A stretch of DNA of 64,000 nt from positions 2,356,001 through 2,420,000 of the forward strand of contig NZ_CP048817.1 of NCBI RefSeq assembly GCF_014171475.1, in the 5' to 3' direction. Below the pieces are notes generated by a model. It did not search any database and had not been told where the DNA came from. It worked only from the letters and a program-made list of their open reading frames with translations. The position numbers and the translations under genes are program-made. Positions within the stretch are counted from its first letter, which is position 1. The number at the start of each line of letters is the position of its first letter. The stretch comes from Sphingomonas sp. So64.6b (GTDB lineage: Bacteria > Pseudomonadota > Alphaproteobacteria > Sphingomonadales > Sphingomonadaceae). This document shows positions 53,516 through 64,000 of this stretch, in pieces.

Positions 53516-54514
53516 ATGAGCCGCAAGCCTGTCCCCGCCCAGTCCGGTGATCGTAGCCGCGCAGAGGTCGTGTTCGACAAGCCGCAACTCATGGCGCAGC
53601 TCTTCGGGGAGTTCGACCAGAACCTGTTGCTGCTGGAAAGCCGGCTCGGTGTGTACATCACCGCGCGCGGCAATCGCGTCGGCCTCGAAGGTCGCGCCGA
53701 GGCGGTGGCCGAGGCGCGCGACGTGCTGCAGGGTCTCTACAACCGCATCGTGCGCGGCGAGCGGGTCGATCCCGGGCTGATCGACGCGGTGATCGCGATG
53801 TCGGCCGAACCGACGCTGGCGGGTATTATTGCGGCCGATGCCGGTGGTGCGCCGCAAGTGATGATCCGCACGCGCAAGAAGACGATCGTGCCCCGCACCA
53901 TCGCGCAGCAGCATTATATGCGCGAGCTGCTCAACCACGACATCATCTTTGCCCTCGGGCCGGCGGGGACCGGCAAGACCTATATCGCGGTCGCGCAGGC
54001 GGTCGCGCAGCTGATCACCGGCAGCGTGCAGCGCCTCATCCTGTCGCGTCCGGCGGTCGAGGCCGGAGAGAAGCTCGGTTTCCTGCCCGGCGACATGAAG
54101 GAGAAGGTCGATCCCTATCTCCGTCCGCTCTACGACGCGCTCAACGACTGCCTGCCTGCCGAACAGGTCGAACGGCGCATCGCATCGGGCGAGATCGAGA
54201 TCGCACCGATCGCCTTCATGCGCGGTCGGACGCTCGCCGACGCCTTCATCATCCTCGACGAGGCGCAGAACACCACACCCGCACAGATGAAGATGTTCCT
54301 CACCCGCTTCGGCGAAAATAGCCGCATGGTGGTTTGCGGGGATCCCAAGCAGACCGACCTTCCCGGCGGCATGAACGCGTCGGGTCTCAACGACGCGGTC
54401 GGGCGCCTGGAAGGTGTCGATGGTCTGTCGATCTGCCGCTTCGGTGCGGGCGACGTGGTGCGTCACCCGATCGTCGGGCGCATCGTCGAAGCCTATGAGG
54501 GCGTCGATGCTTGA
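53516..54514 (+). CDS. PhoH-family ATPase
   Basis: 332 residues. The N-terminal KH-like part (LLESRLGVYITARGNRVGLEGRAEAVAEARDVL) precedes the ATPase with Walker A FALGPAGTGKTYIAVAQAV, SRPAVEAGEKLGFLPGD and Walker B AFIILDEAQNTTPAQMKMFLTR. PhoH-like proteins next to ybeY are thought to act in RNA metabolism. A 281-bp gap with no gene separates it from miaB, and the 3' end overlaps ybeY. Confidence 0.93.
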   Translation: MSRKPVPAQSGDRSRAEVVFDKPQLMAQLFGEFDQNLLLLESRLGVYITARGNRVGLEGRAEAVAEARDVLQGLYNRIVRGERVDPGLIDAVIAMSAEPTLAGIIAADAGGAPQVMIRTRKKTIVPRTIAQQHYMRELLNHDIIFALGPAGTGKTYIAVAQAVAQLITGSVQRLILSRPAVEAGEKLGFLPGDMKEKVDPYLRPLYDALNDCLPAEQVERRIASGEIEIAPIAFMRGRTLADAFIILDEAQNTTPAQMKMFLTRFGENSRMVVCGDPKQTDLPGGMNASGLNDAVGRLEGVDGLSICRFGAGDVVRHPIVGRIVEAYEGVDA

Positions 54515-55019
54515 AACCGCGCTCTCGCAGGAAGAGCCTTGGTCAAATTCCGTCGATTGGGAAGCGCTCGCCCAGCGCGCGGCGACTGCCGCGATCGAAC
54601 GCACGCCACATGGCGAATTGTTGACCGCGGCCGCCACGATCGAGATTTCGGTGCGGTTGGCGACCGACGACGAAGTCCAGACGCTCAACGCGCAATATCG
54701 CCACAAGGACAAGCCGACCAATGTGCTGAGCTTTCCGATGGTCCAGGCCGACCTTCTCGACACAATCAGCCAGAATTCCGACGATGGCGAAGTGCTGCTC
54801 GGCGATATCGTGCTCGCTTATGGCGTGTGCGCAGCTGAGGCGGCCGATAAGGGCATTTCGACCGAGGATCATGCCACGCATCTGATCGTGCATGGCACGC
54901 TGCATTTGTTGGGCTATGATCATATCGAGGATCACGAGGCCGACGCGATGGAGAGTATCGAGATCGATGCACTCACCTCGCTCGGCCTGGCCGATCCCTA
55001 TTTGATAAAAGAGGACTGA
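54507..55019 (+). CDS. ybeY: Endoribonuclease YbeY
   Basis: 170 residues from ATG 54507, overlapping phoH by 8 bases (ATG 54495 is possible). The zinc motif HGTLHLLGYDHIEDHEA (H-x3-H-x5-H) and KPTNVLSFPMVQ are diagnostic. YbeY is a single-strand RNase used in 16S rRNA 3' maturation and ribosome quality control. Confidence 0.95.
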   Translation: MLETALSQEEPWSNSVDWEALAQRAATAAIERTPHGELLTAAATIEISVRLATDDEVQTLNAQYRHKDKPTNVLSFPMVQADLLDTISQNSDDGEVLLGDIVLAYGVCAAEAADKGISTEDHATHLIVHGTLHLLGYDHIEDHEADAMESIEIDALTSLGLADPYLIKED

Positions 55020-55028
55020 AACACCGTT

Positions 55029-55946
55029 ATGCCCGAGGGCCAAAGTACCACCGACGCCGGGGACGCCGGTACCAATGAAGGCAGCATATGGCGCTCGCTG
55101 CGCGCCATGATCTTCGGTGAATCGGGTGACGATTCGCTGCGCCACCAGCTCGAAGAAGCGATCGACGCGCACGAAGACGATCCCGCGCCCGACGCCAAGG
55201 GTGACCTTTCACCGCTCGAGCGCACGATGGTGCGCAACCTGCTCCATTTCGGCGAGCGCGATGCGGGCGATGTCGGCGTACCGCGCGCCGATATCATCGC
55301 CGTCGAAGAGCAGACGACGTTCAACGACCTCGTCAAGATCTTCGCCGAAGCCGGTCATAGCCGCTTGCCGGTCTATCGCGAGAAGCTCGATACGATCATC
55401 GGCATGGTCCATATCAAGGACGTGTTCGCGATTCTCGCCACGGGTGCGCCGCATCCCGAGAGCCTGGAAGGATTGATCCGTCAGCCCTTGTTCGTGCCGA
55501 TGTCGCGCGGCGTGCTGGATCTGCTCGCCGATATGCGCGCCAGCCGCGTGCATCTCGCCGTCGTGCTTGACGAATATTTCGGCACTGAAGGACTGGTGAC
55601 GATCGAGGACCTGATCGAAGAGATCGTCGGCGATATCGAGGACGAGCATGACGACGCGCGCGAGGCGCTCATCGTACCGCTCGGCGGTGGCGCCTGGGAT
55701 GTCGATGGCCGCGCCGAGCTTGAGGATATCGGCGCGACGATCGACAAGAGGCTGGCCGAGGTGGACGAAGATATCGACACCGTCGCCGGGCTTGCGGCGC
55801 TGATCGCGGGCCATGTGCCACAGGCTGGCGCATGCCTCGATCATGCCAGTGGCTGGAAACTCGAAGTGGTCGAGGCCGACACCCGCCGCGTGACACGGCT
55901 CAGATTGCATCCGCCACAGCCCGCGCCGGAGGAGAGCGACACCTGA
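55029..55946 (+). CDS. CBS-domain transporter-associated protein (CorC/TlyC family)
   Basis: 305 residues from ATG 55029. No membrane segments. A short N-terminal region is followed by LSPLERTMVRNLLHFGERDAGDVGVPRADIIAVEEQTTFNDLVKIFAEAGHSRLPVYREKLDTIIGMVHIKDVF and a second CBS domain with DEYFGTEGLVTIEDLIEEIVGDIEDEHD, then the CorC_HlyC domain. It is implicated in Mg/Co efflux or ion homeostasis. In many relatives lnt comes next; here it is katG. Confidence 0.92.
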   Translation: MPEGQSTTDAGDAGTNEGSIWRSLRAMIFGESGDDSLRHQLEEAIDAHEDDPAPDAKGDLSPLERTMVRNLLHFGERDAGDVGVPRADIIAVEEQTTFNDLVKIFAEAGHSRLPVYREKLDTIIGMVHIKDVFAILATGAPHPESLEGLIRQPLFVPMSRGVLDLLADMRASRVHLAVVLDEYFGTEGLVTIEDLIEEIVGDIEDEHDDAREALIVPLGGGAWDVDGRAELEDIGATIDKRLAEVDEDIDTVAGLAALIAGHVPQAGACLDHASGWKLEVVEADTRRVTRLRLHPPQPAPEESDT

Positions 55947-56070
55947 TACCAGCCGCCGCGACATGCGCTGTGATCGTCCAGCCCGATCACTGACTTCGCG
56001 ATTTAATGTTTCTCCGATCACCGTTGCTCGGCTACCCCTGTGCGGGATCACGATAACCGCAAAAACTTAG

Positions 56071-58308
<2,238 letters not shown>

Positions 58309-58355
58309 GGGTTATACCGACGTCATAAGAGGTTCCCCGAGCATTTCGCTCGGCC

Positions 58356-58391
58356 GGCCGCCGGCGCGCCCCCCTCGCCGGCGGCCTTTTT
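58356..58391 (+). terminator. Rho-independent terminator after katG
   Basis: Perfect 11-bp stem GGCCGCCGGCG (58356-58366) / CGCCGGCGGCC (58376-58386), then TTTTTG. Confidence 0.9.
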
Positions 58392-58416
58392 GTGTCTACC
58401 GGTTTCGGCCGTGCTA

Positions 58417-59264
58417 GGCGTCGTGGACAAAGGTTGACGTGAGACTCGTCGGTTGATTCAAGGCTGTCTTTTGGAGGCAGCGTTGGGCGAGCGGATCGGG
58501 GTATCGGATGAAGAGTGGGCGCTGATCGGGCCGTTGCTGCCCGCCGAGCATGGTCGTGGATGTCGGCCCGCGGGCGACAACCGGCGCTATTTCGAGGGGA
58601 TGATGTGGATGGCGCGCTCAGGCGCGCAGTGGCGTCTGCTGCCTGACGACTATGGCAAGTGGAACAGCGTATTCCGGCGCTACCGGCGCTGGGTCGAGAC
58701 CGGCGTATTCGACGCCCTGCTGGAGACGCTGGCCGAGATGGTGGAGCGCGATACCAGCGCCGACATGATCGACAGCACGGTAGTCCGGGCGCATCATTGC
58801 GCCGTCGGGCTAAAAAAGGGGATCAAGAGACCCAGGGGCTTGGCCGGTCGCGCGGTGGCTTCACCACCAAGCTCCACGCCCGCTGCGACGGGCACGGCCG
58901 ACCGCTCGGCTTCGTCCTGACGCCGGGGCAGACGCACGATGTGCAGGGCTTCGGCCCGCTGTTCCGGATGCTCGGCGACCGGATCGAGGCGCTGCTCGCC
59001 GACAAGGGCTACGACGCAGACGCCATCCGCGCACAACTCGCCGCAGCCGGCGTCGAGGCGGTCATCCCCGCCAAGAGCAATCGCCGCACACGCATCTCGC
59101 ACGATCGCGCGAAATACCGCTGGCGTAATCTCGTCGAGCGGTTGTTCAGCAAACTCAAGAACTGGCGGCGCGTCGCCACCCGATACGACAAAACCAAGGA
59201 ATCATACCTCGGCTTCGTCACTCTCGCTTCAATCAAACTGTGGATACCCTTTGTCCACGACGCC
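58417..59264 (+). mobile_element. IS5-family (IS427-group-like) insertion sequence, complete
   Basis: Perfect terminal inverted repeats: GGCGTCGTGGACAAAGG at 58417-58433 and its complement at 59248-59264. Outside each end lies TA, inside a CTAG (58414-58417 and 59264-59267), so the target duplication is TA or CTAG. About 848 bp. It sits between the katG terminator and the arabinose locus without breaking a visible gene. Confidence 0.88.
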
Positions 59265-59267
59265 TAG
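58453..59267 (+). CDS. IS5-family DDE transposase, made by programmed -1 frameshift
   Basis: Two overlapping frames: frame A from TTG 58453 to 58920 and frame B to 59267. They join by a -1 slip at A AAA AAG (58812-58818), where CTA AAA AAG in frame A re-pairs and continues GGG GAT CAA in frame B. Frame A holds IGPLLPAEHGRG and the first Asp in DMIDSTVVRAHH. Frame B holds the second Asp (LLADKGYDADAIR) and Glu (LVERLFSKLKNWRRVATRYDK). All three DDE residues are intact, so the transposase is probably functional. The B stop codon TAG lies in the end repeat. Confidence 0.88.
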
Positions 59268-59428
59268 CTGGAGCACCGCGCATCAGCGCCAGATGATTTG
59301 TACCAAGGTCCGTTGATCAGGACGTATTTTCGATTGGCTTCCCGGGGGAAGCAGCAGGGTCTATTCAATCTGGTATTTACTGTATCTTCGAGCGATGCAG
59401 TCGATGGCATATCGACGCCCCAGCCTCA

Positions 59429-60193
59429 TTACGCCTCAGGCATCGCGCTCCGCGTATCGTCGAACGCAAGGTCGACAAGCGCACGCATCGCGGCGTCTGC
59501 CGCATCACCATTGCCGGCGGTTATCGCGTCATACACCTTCGCGTGATCTGGGATAGGATTGCGCGGCAGGGCGCGGGCGCGCTGTTTGTACTGCGTCGTC
59601 CAGCTGACCGCCGCGCCGATGCTCGCACTGAGGCTCATCAGCACATCGTTGCGCGTGGCGCGCAGTATCGCATCGTGAAAATCACGGTCGGCAGCGCGAC
59701 CGGCATCGGTCGCCAGCGTATGACGGCGCATCGCGGCAAGCGCATCCTTCATCGCTTTCAGGTCGCCGCGATCGCGCCGTTCGGCGGCGAAGCGCGCCGC
59801 AGCAGGCTCGACCACCGCGCGCAGTTCGAACAGGTCGCGCACGAACTGCGTGTCGGGCTCGCCGGCAAAGGCCCAAGCAAGCACGTCGGGATCGAGCAGG
59901 TGCCAGCGATGGCGCGGCAATATGCGCGTGCCCGCCTTGGGACGACTTTCGACCAGGCCTTTGGCAGCGAGCACTTGGATCGCCTCGCGGTAAGCCCCGC
60001 GCGAGACGTCCAGTATTTCGGAGAAATCGACCTCGCTCGACAGGATGTCGCCCGGCGCATAAACGCCAGAGACGATCGCAGTGCCGATCTTGTGAGCAAT
60101 CGCCCCGTGCAAGCGTCGCCCGGTACCGCGTGGCGGGCGCTTTTTCGTCGTCTCAGTCGCTTTGTCGCTGCGAGGCGTATCGGCTTGGTCCAT
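59429..60193 (-). CDS. FadR-type GntR-family regulator
   Basis: 254 residues from ATG 60193, chosen over ATG 60223 because GGAGG sits six bases before it. N-terminal winged helix: HGAIAHKIGTAIVSGVYAPGDILSSEVDFSEILDVSRGAYREAIQVLAAKGLVESRPKAGTRI. The C-terminal FCD domain (DLFELRAVVEPAAARFAAERRDRGDLKAMKDAL...DRDFHDAILRATRNDVLMSL) binds metal and a small acid or sugar ligand. It is divergent from the arabinanase genes and likely controls them. Ligand unknown. Confidence 0.88.
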   Translation of the reverse strand: MDQADTPRSDKATETTKKRPPRGTGRRLHGAIAHKIGTAIVSGVYAPGDILSSEVDFSEILDVSRGAYREAIQVLAAKGLVESRPKAGTRILPRHRWHLLDPDVLAWAFAGEPDTQFVRDLFELRAVVEPAAARFAAERRDRGDLKAMKDALAAMRRHTLATDAGRAADRDFHDAILRATRNDVLMSLSASIGAAVSWTTQYKQRARALPRNPIPDHAKVYDAITAGNGDAADAAMRALVDLAFDDTRSAMPEA

Positions 60194-60291
60194 CTCGTCC
60201 TCCATGCCAGCCGTTACCGGCATTTCCTAGTGGAACGAGCGATTGCCTTTCCCACGAGCGCTCATTAAGTCGGAGTAATAAGGAGATGTCC

Positions 60292-60465
60292 ATGCCTGTC
60301 GATCCCGCAACTCCCCCTGAAACCCGGGCGAAGCTGCCGTCGATCGACGCACATACAGGCGGAATCGCTCCTTCACCGATCGAGATGTGCTCGGCAGCAC
60401 CGATCACAACGGAACCAGCGAGTACCGGGAATAGCCCTACCATTATGCATGCTCAGCGACTTTGA
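60292..60465 (+). CDS. Small ORF with strong Shine-Dalgarno, or gene remnant
   Basis: 57 codons from ATG 60292, with AAGGAG six bases upstream. The product (MPVDPATPPETRAKLPSIDA...) is polar, Pro/Thr-rich, and I recognise no family. It occupies the position between a FadR-type regulator and its divergent sugar-degradation genes where a larger gene, such as a transporter, might once have stood. It could be a leader peptide or a truncated gene. Confidence 0.3.
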   Translation: MPVDPATPPETRAKLPSIDAHTGGIAPSPIEMCSAAPITTEPASTGNSPTIMHAQRL

Positions 60466-60532
60466 TCTGCGCCGGCAGCGGCAACATGGGCACCGGCTAG
60501 TTAAACGAACAAGAAAAAGGGGAGATAAGGTG

Positions 60533-62107
60533 ATGAGGAAAATGTGGCGGACGATCGCGGCAACATTGTTGCTGTCGACGGCTACGATCAGCGTCGCGCA
60601 AGCCGCGCCGGTAGCAGAGACGACGCCGGCTGCAACGCCTGACGTGACGGCAACGCTCCACGCCGATGCCTCAGGCCCGGTCTATGATCGCCGCATCTTC
60701 ACTCAGTTCGCCGAGCATCTTGGCAACGGCATCTATGGCGGACTTTGGGTTGGCAAGAACTCAAAGATCCCCAACACGCGCGGTTTCCGCAACGATGTCG
60801 TCGGCGCGTTGAAGCAACTCGGCGTGCCCGTCGTGCGCTGGCCCGGGGGGTGTTTTGCCGACGAATATCACTGGCGGGAAGGGATCGGCGCCAAACGCCC
60901 GGTCAAGATCAACACCACCTGGGGCGGCGTCACCGAGCCGAATGAGGTGGGCACGCACGAATTCATGGACCTGACCGAGCAACTCGGCGCCGAACCCTAT
61001 ATCGCCGGCAATGTCGGTAATGGCACCGTTCGCGAGATGGCCGAATGGGTCGAATATATGACCTCACCCGCTGGCAGCCTGGCCGACGAACGCGCGAAGA
61101 ATGGCCACAAGGCGCCGTGGAAAGTACCGTATTTCGGCGTCGGCAACGAGCTATGGGGTTGCGGCGGCAATATGCGCGCGGAATTCGCCGCCGATGAGAC
61201 CCGTCGATACGCCACCTTCCTGAAAGTGCCGGCGGGGACCAGGATACTAAAGATCGCTTCGGGTGCCAATGTCGACGATTATAAATGGACCGAGACGATG
61301 ATCCGGGACGCCGGCGATCAGGTCGATGGCCTGTCGCTGCATTATTACACCGTTCCGGGCGGTTGGCCCCCGCGGCAGTCGGCGGCGCAGTTCGACGAAG
61401 GCGGCTGGGCCGAGACCTTGTCCGAAGCGCTGCGCATGGATGATTTGATCACCAAACACACCGCGATCATGGACAAATATGACCCCAAGAAGCGCGTCTT
61501 CCTGGCGGTCGACGAATGGGGCACATGGTTCAAGGGCGACCCCGGCACCAACCCCGGCTTTCTGCGCCAGCAGAACACGCTTCGCGACGCACTGGTGGCG
61601 GCGATCCACCTCAACATCTTCGCCAAACATGCCGATCGCGTGAAGATGAGCGCGATCGCGCAGATGGTGAACGTGCTGCAGGCGATGGTCCTGACCGACG
61701 GCGCGAAGATGGTGAAGACGCCGACCTATCATGTGTTCATGATGTACAAGCCGTACATGGACGCCACCGTTCTGCCGATCGAGCTCAAATCGCCACGGTA
61801 CAACAAGGACAAGTGGGCGATGCCCGCGGTCAGTGCCTCGGCGGTGCGCGACAAGACGGGCAAGGTACATGTCGGTCTGGCGAATCTCGATCCCAACCGC
61901 CCGATGACCGTCAGCGTGCAGATCGACGGGATCGCGGGCAGCGCGGTATCGGGCCAGCTGCTCACCGCGCCAGCGATGAATACGCTCAACAGTTTCGCGG
62001 TACCGGACGGTGTCGCCCCGGTCGCATTCGACGGCGCGCGGATCGTCGGCAAGACCCTTAGCCTCACGCTGCCGGCCAAGTCGGTCGTGATGCTCGACCT
62101 GCAATGA
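60533..62107 (+). CDS. Secreted GH51 alpha-L-arabinofuranosidase
   Basis: 524 residues from ATG 60533, with signal peptide MRKMWRTIAATLLLSTATISVAQA. GH51 TIM barrel: GPVYDRRIFTQFAEHLGNGIYGGLWVG, RWPGGCFADEYHWREGIG, acid/base E206 in FGVGNELWGCGG, nucleophile E328 in FLAVDEWGTWFKG, then the C-terminal beta-sandwich. It removes alpha-L-arabinofuranosyl units from arabinan or arabinoxylan. The stop overlaps the next GH43 start. Confidence 0.94.
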   Translation: MRKMWRTIAATLLLSTATISVAQAAPVAETTPAATPDVTATLHADASGPVYDRRIFTQFAEHLGNGIYGGLWVGKNSKIPNTRGFRNDVVGALKQLGVPVVRWPGGCFADEYHWREGIGAKRPVKINTTWGGVTEPNEVGTHEFMDLTEQLGAEPYIAGNVGNGTVREMAEWVEYMTSPAGSLADERAKNGHKAPWKVPYFGVGNELWGCGGNMRAEFAADETRRYATFLKVPAGTRILKIASGANVDDYKWTETMIRDAGDQVDGLSLHYYTVPGGWPPRQSAAQFDEGGWAETLSEALRMDDLITKHTAIMDKYDPKKRVFLAVDEWGTWFKGDPGTNPGFLRQQNTLRDALVAAIHLNIFAKHADRVKMSAIAQMVNVLQAMVLTDGAKMVKTPTYHVFMMYKPYMDATVLPIELKSPRYNKDKWAMPAVSASAVRDKTGKVHVGLANLDPNRPMTVSVQIDGIAGSAVSGQLLTAPAMNTLNSFAVPDGVAPVAFDGARIVGKTLSLTLPAKSVVMLDLQ

Positions 62108-63123
62108 GCCCCATGAGCCGAGTCTTACGTCTTGCCGCCGTCGTCGCGCTCGCCTGCTCAGGCGGCGCGGCGAGCGCGCAACCATCCGGGCAATTGCTCA
62201 ACGATCGTCTGACCGGTGACCTTGTACCCACGCACGATCCGGTGATCGCACGCGAAGGCGACACCTATTACGTGTTCGGCACGGGTCTGTCGGCGCGCAC
62301 CTCGACGGATCTGGTGCACTGGACCGCTGGAAAAGCGCTGCTCGACAACCAGTTGCCTGACTGGGCGACCACGGCCGTGCCTGGCGCCAAGGGCATGTGG
62401 GCGCCCGATATCTCGTTCGTGAACGGCCGCTGGCGGCTCTATTATGCCGCCTCGACCTTCGGATCGAACCGCTCGGCGATCGGCCTGTTCACCAGCCCGA
62501 CACTGAACCCTGCTGCGCCGAACTATGCCTGGCGCGACGAAGGGCTGGTGTTGATGTCGACCAAGGCAGATGATTTCAACGCGATCGACCCCAATTTCAT
62601 AGTCGATCGCCAAGGCCGCCATTGGCTCGCATTGGGCAGCTTCTGGACCGGACTGAAACTGTTCGCGCTCGATCCGAAAACTGGCAAGCCAGCCGACCCC
62701 GCGGCCAGACCCTATTCGATCGCCCGGCGCGCCGCTCCGGTCGGCGCGCCGGCTCCGGTCGAGGCGCCGTTCATCCTCGATCGCGGCGGTTATTACTGGC
62801 TGTTCGCTTCATACGACTATTGCTGCAAGGGCGTGAACAGCACCTATTATACCGTTGTTGGCCGCGCCAAAAAAATCACTGGCCCGTATTTTGGCAAGGA
62901 CGGCAGTTCGATGATGCAGGGTGGCGGCACGCTTTTCCTGCGCGCTGATCTCCCGGAAAAGCAACGCTTCCGCGGCCCCGGCCATCCCGGCTTCCTGCAT
63001 GACAAGGATGGCGCGGACTATGTCGCTTACCACGCATACGATCGAGACAACAAAGGCGCCCCGACCCTCCGCATCGCCCGCGTTAAATGGGCGGCGGACG
63101 GCTGGCCCGTAGCGGAGTATTGA
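62104..63123 (+). CDS. Secreted GH43 endo-1,5-alpha-L-arabinanase
   Basis: 339 residues from ATG 62104 in the ATGA overlap (ATG 62113 is possible), with signal peptide ending in GGAASAQ. GH43 arabinanase pattern: THDPVIAREGDTYYVFGTG (base Asp), MWAPDISFVNGRWRLYYAASTFGSNRSAIGLFTS, FNAIDPNFIVDRQGRHWLALGSFWTGLKLF, VEAPFILDRGGYYWLFASYDYCCKGVNSTYYTVVGRAKKITGPY (acid Glu) and GPGHPGFLHDKDGADYVAYHAYD (GH43 His). It cuts alpha-1,5-arabinan internally, upstream of the GH51. Confidence 0.93.
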   Translation: MSPMSRVLRLAAVVALACSGGAASAQPSGQLLNDRLTGDLVPTHDPVIAREGDTYYVFGTGLSARTSTDLVHWTAGKALLDNQLPDWATTAVPGAKGMWAPDISFVNGRWRLYYAASTFGSNRSAIGLFTSPTLNPAAPNYAWRDEGLVLMSTKADDFNAIDPNFIVDRQGRHWLALGSFWTGLKLFALDPKTGKPADPAARPYSIARRAAPVGAPAPVEAPFILDRGGYYWLFASYDYCCKGVNSTYYTVVGRAKKITGPYFGKDGSSMMQGGGTLFLRADLPEKQRFRGPGHPGFLHDKDGADYVAYHAYDRDNKGAPTLRIARVKWAADGWPVAEY

Positions 63124-63127
63124 CCCG

Positions 63128-64000
63128 ATGACCGACCTTTCCCGCCGCGGCTTTGTCGGCGCGGCAGCCACCCTGGCTGCTATCCCGGCCTTTGCCCGCA
63201 CCAAGCACGCCGCACCGCCGATCCAGAACCCGCTGGTCCGCCAGCGTGCCGACGCGCAAGTGTTCCGCCACACCGACGGCAATTACTACATGACCGGATC
63301 GGTGCCGGAATACGACCGACTGGTGCTGCGCCGATCACGCACGATCGCCGGGCTCGCCACCGCGGAAGAAATTGTGCTGTGGCGCCATCTTGCCAGCGGT
63401 CCATTGTCGGGCTTCATCTGGGCGCCCGAACTGCACCTTATCGACCGCCGCTGGATCATGTATTTTGCCGCGGGCCCCAGTGGTGGTGGCGAGGATGTGT
63501 TCCGCATTCGCACTTATGCAGCGGTGTGTGACGGTCTCGATCCGATGACCGGCAAATGGACATTGCTGGGTCAGCTCGAAACGGCGTGGGACACGTTCAC
63601 GCTCGATTCCACAAGCTTCGTCCATCGCGGCACGCGCTATCTCGCCTGGGCGCAGCGCGAACCCGGGATCGACACCAATTCGAACCTCTATCTCGCGCCG
63701 CTCAAGACCCCGCTGACCTTGGCGGCAAAACCCACGAGGCTCACGGTGCCGACGCTCCACTGGGAAATTCAGGGTTATAAGGTCGCCGAGGCCCCTGCCC
63801 TGCTCGCCCGCCATGGTCGCTTGTTCATGACCTATTCTGCGAGTGCGACGGACGCCCGCTATTGCATGGGAATGCTGACGGCGAAGGACGATGCGGATAT
63901 CATGGACCCGGCCGTGTGGTCGAAATCCCCGCTGCCCGTGTTCAAGTCGTCGCCGGGGCACAAGGTGTTCGGGCCAGGCCACAACAGTTTCACGGTCGAT
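63128..64000 (+). CDS. Tat-exported GH43-family glycoside hydrolase (cut by the window end)
   Basis: ATG 63128 lies two bases past the arabinanase stop; no stop codon occurs before base 64000, so 291 codons are visible. The leader MTDLSRRGFVGAAATLAAIPAFA has a Tat SRRxF motif. GH43 propeller: NPLVRQRADAQVFRHTDGNYYMTGSVPEYDRLVLRRS (D base), FIWAPELHLIDRRWIMYFAAG, LDSTSFVHRGTRYLAWAQ, YKVAEAPALLARHGRLFMTYSAS and KVFGPGHNSF. It probably acts on arabino-oligosaccharides as the third enzyme of the operon. Confidence 0.92.
   Translation, partial: MTDLSRRGFVGAAATLAAIPAFARTKHAAPPIQNPLVRQRADAQVFRHTDGNYYMTGSVPEYDRLVLRRSRTIAGLATAEEIVLWRHLASGPLSGFIWAPELHLIDRRWIMYFAAGPSGGGEDVFRIRTYAAVCDGLDPMTGKWTLLGQLETAWDTFTLDSTSFVHRGTRYLAWAQREPGIDTNSNLYLAPLKTPLTLAAKPTRLTVPTLHWEIQGYKVAEAPALLARHGRLFMTYSASATDARYCMGMLTAKDDADIMDPAVWSKSPLPVFKSSPGHKVFGPGHNSFTVD

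Noticed and set aside
58659..59267. Second IS frame as an independent gene
   Set aside because: The slip site and DDE residues show it is the second half of one frameshifted transposase.
60153..60443. Minus-strand frame with a hydrophobic start (MVGLFPVLAGSVVIGAA)
   Set aside because: It overlaps the start of the GntR-family gene on the same strand and its second half is clearly that gene's upstream region; the plus frame has the better ribosome-binding site.

Overview
This 64 kb window is a GC-rich bacterial chromosome segment. Its protein families and gene order point to an alphaproteobacterium of the Sphingomonadales, Sphingomonas-like. The signs are RegB/RegA (ActR) beside a bo3-type quinol oxidase, a MucR/Ros zinc-finger regulator, an Rrf2-headed suf operon, many TonB/Tat-exported glycoside hydrolases, and the block nifU - nitroreductase - tsaB - rimI - mucR - fur - plsC - miaB - phoH - ybeY - corC. 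I saw no tRNA, rRNA or CRISPR array. Assignments come from reading translated sequence and motifs; no database search was run.

Layout. 1-6502: end of a hemicellulose-use locus (TonB-dependent receptor end, tryptophan-halogenase-like flavoprotein, secreted GH39 and GH43 enzymes). 6603-13223 (minus): cyoABCD - surf1 - regB - regA, nearly all joined by 1-4 base overlaps, with a divergent MFS symporter (13354-14691). 15178-20445 (minus): a giant autotransporter with about 20 repeats of about 50 residues, followed by about 1 kb with no convincing gene. 21512-24066: a DUF454 membrane protein converging on an M13 metallopeptidase lipoprotein. 24251-30686: methylcrotonyl-CoA carboxylase (mccB, mccA) interrupted by a palindrome-flanked DUF559 endonuclease cassette and two NTF2-like secreted proteins, then GNAT and SDR genes. 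30687-31093: non-coding, with a dense TGCTGTT repeat cluster. 31094-37336 (minus): sufR - sufB - secreted unknown - sufC - sufD - structured repeat - sufS - sufT - sufA. 37427-46278: AraC-type regulator, pyrD, gamma-glutamyltransferase, acyl-CoA synthetase, M16 peptidase. 46483-55946: beta-hydroxylase and the conserved housekeeping block. 56074-58308: katG, then a complete IS5-type element (58417-59264). 59429-64000: an L-arabinose-polymer locus (FadR-type regulator, GH51, GH43 arabinanase, GH43 cut by the window end).

How the parts fit. The two ends encode export and hydrolysis of arabinose/xylose polymers. The cyo-surf1-regBA cluster couples a terminal oxidase to a redox-sensing two-component pair. 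The suf operon, the NifU-like protein and MiaB form an Fe-S theme, and Rrf2 is the likely local regulator.

The items most worth a second look are the DUF559 cassette with mirror-image palindromic ends, the cloverleaf-like three-way-junction repeat inside the suf operon, the CATGCTGTT cluster, a low-GC3 mosaic block in mccA, and the signal-peptide protein inserted between sufB and sufC.
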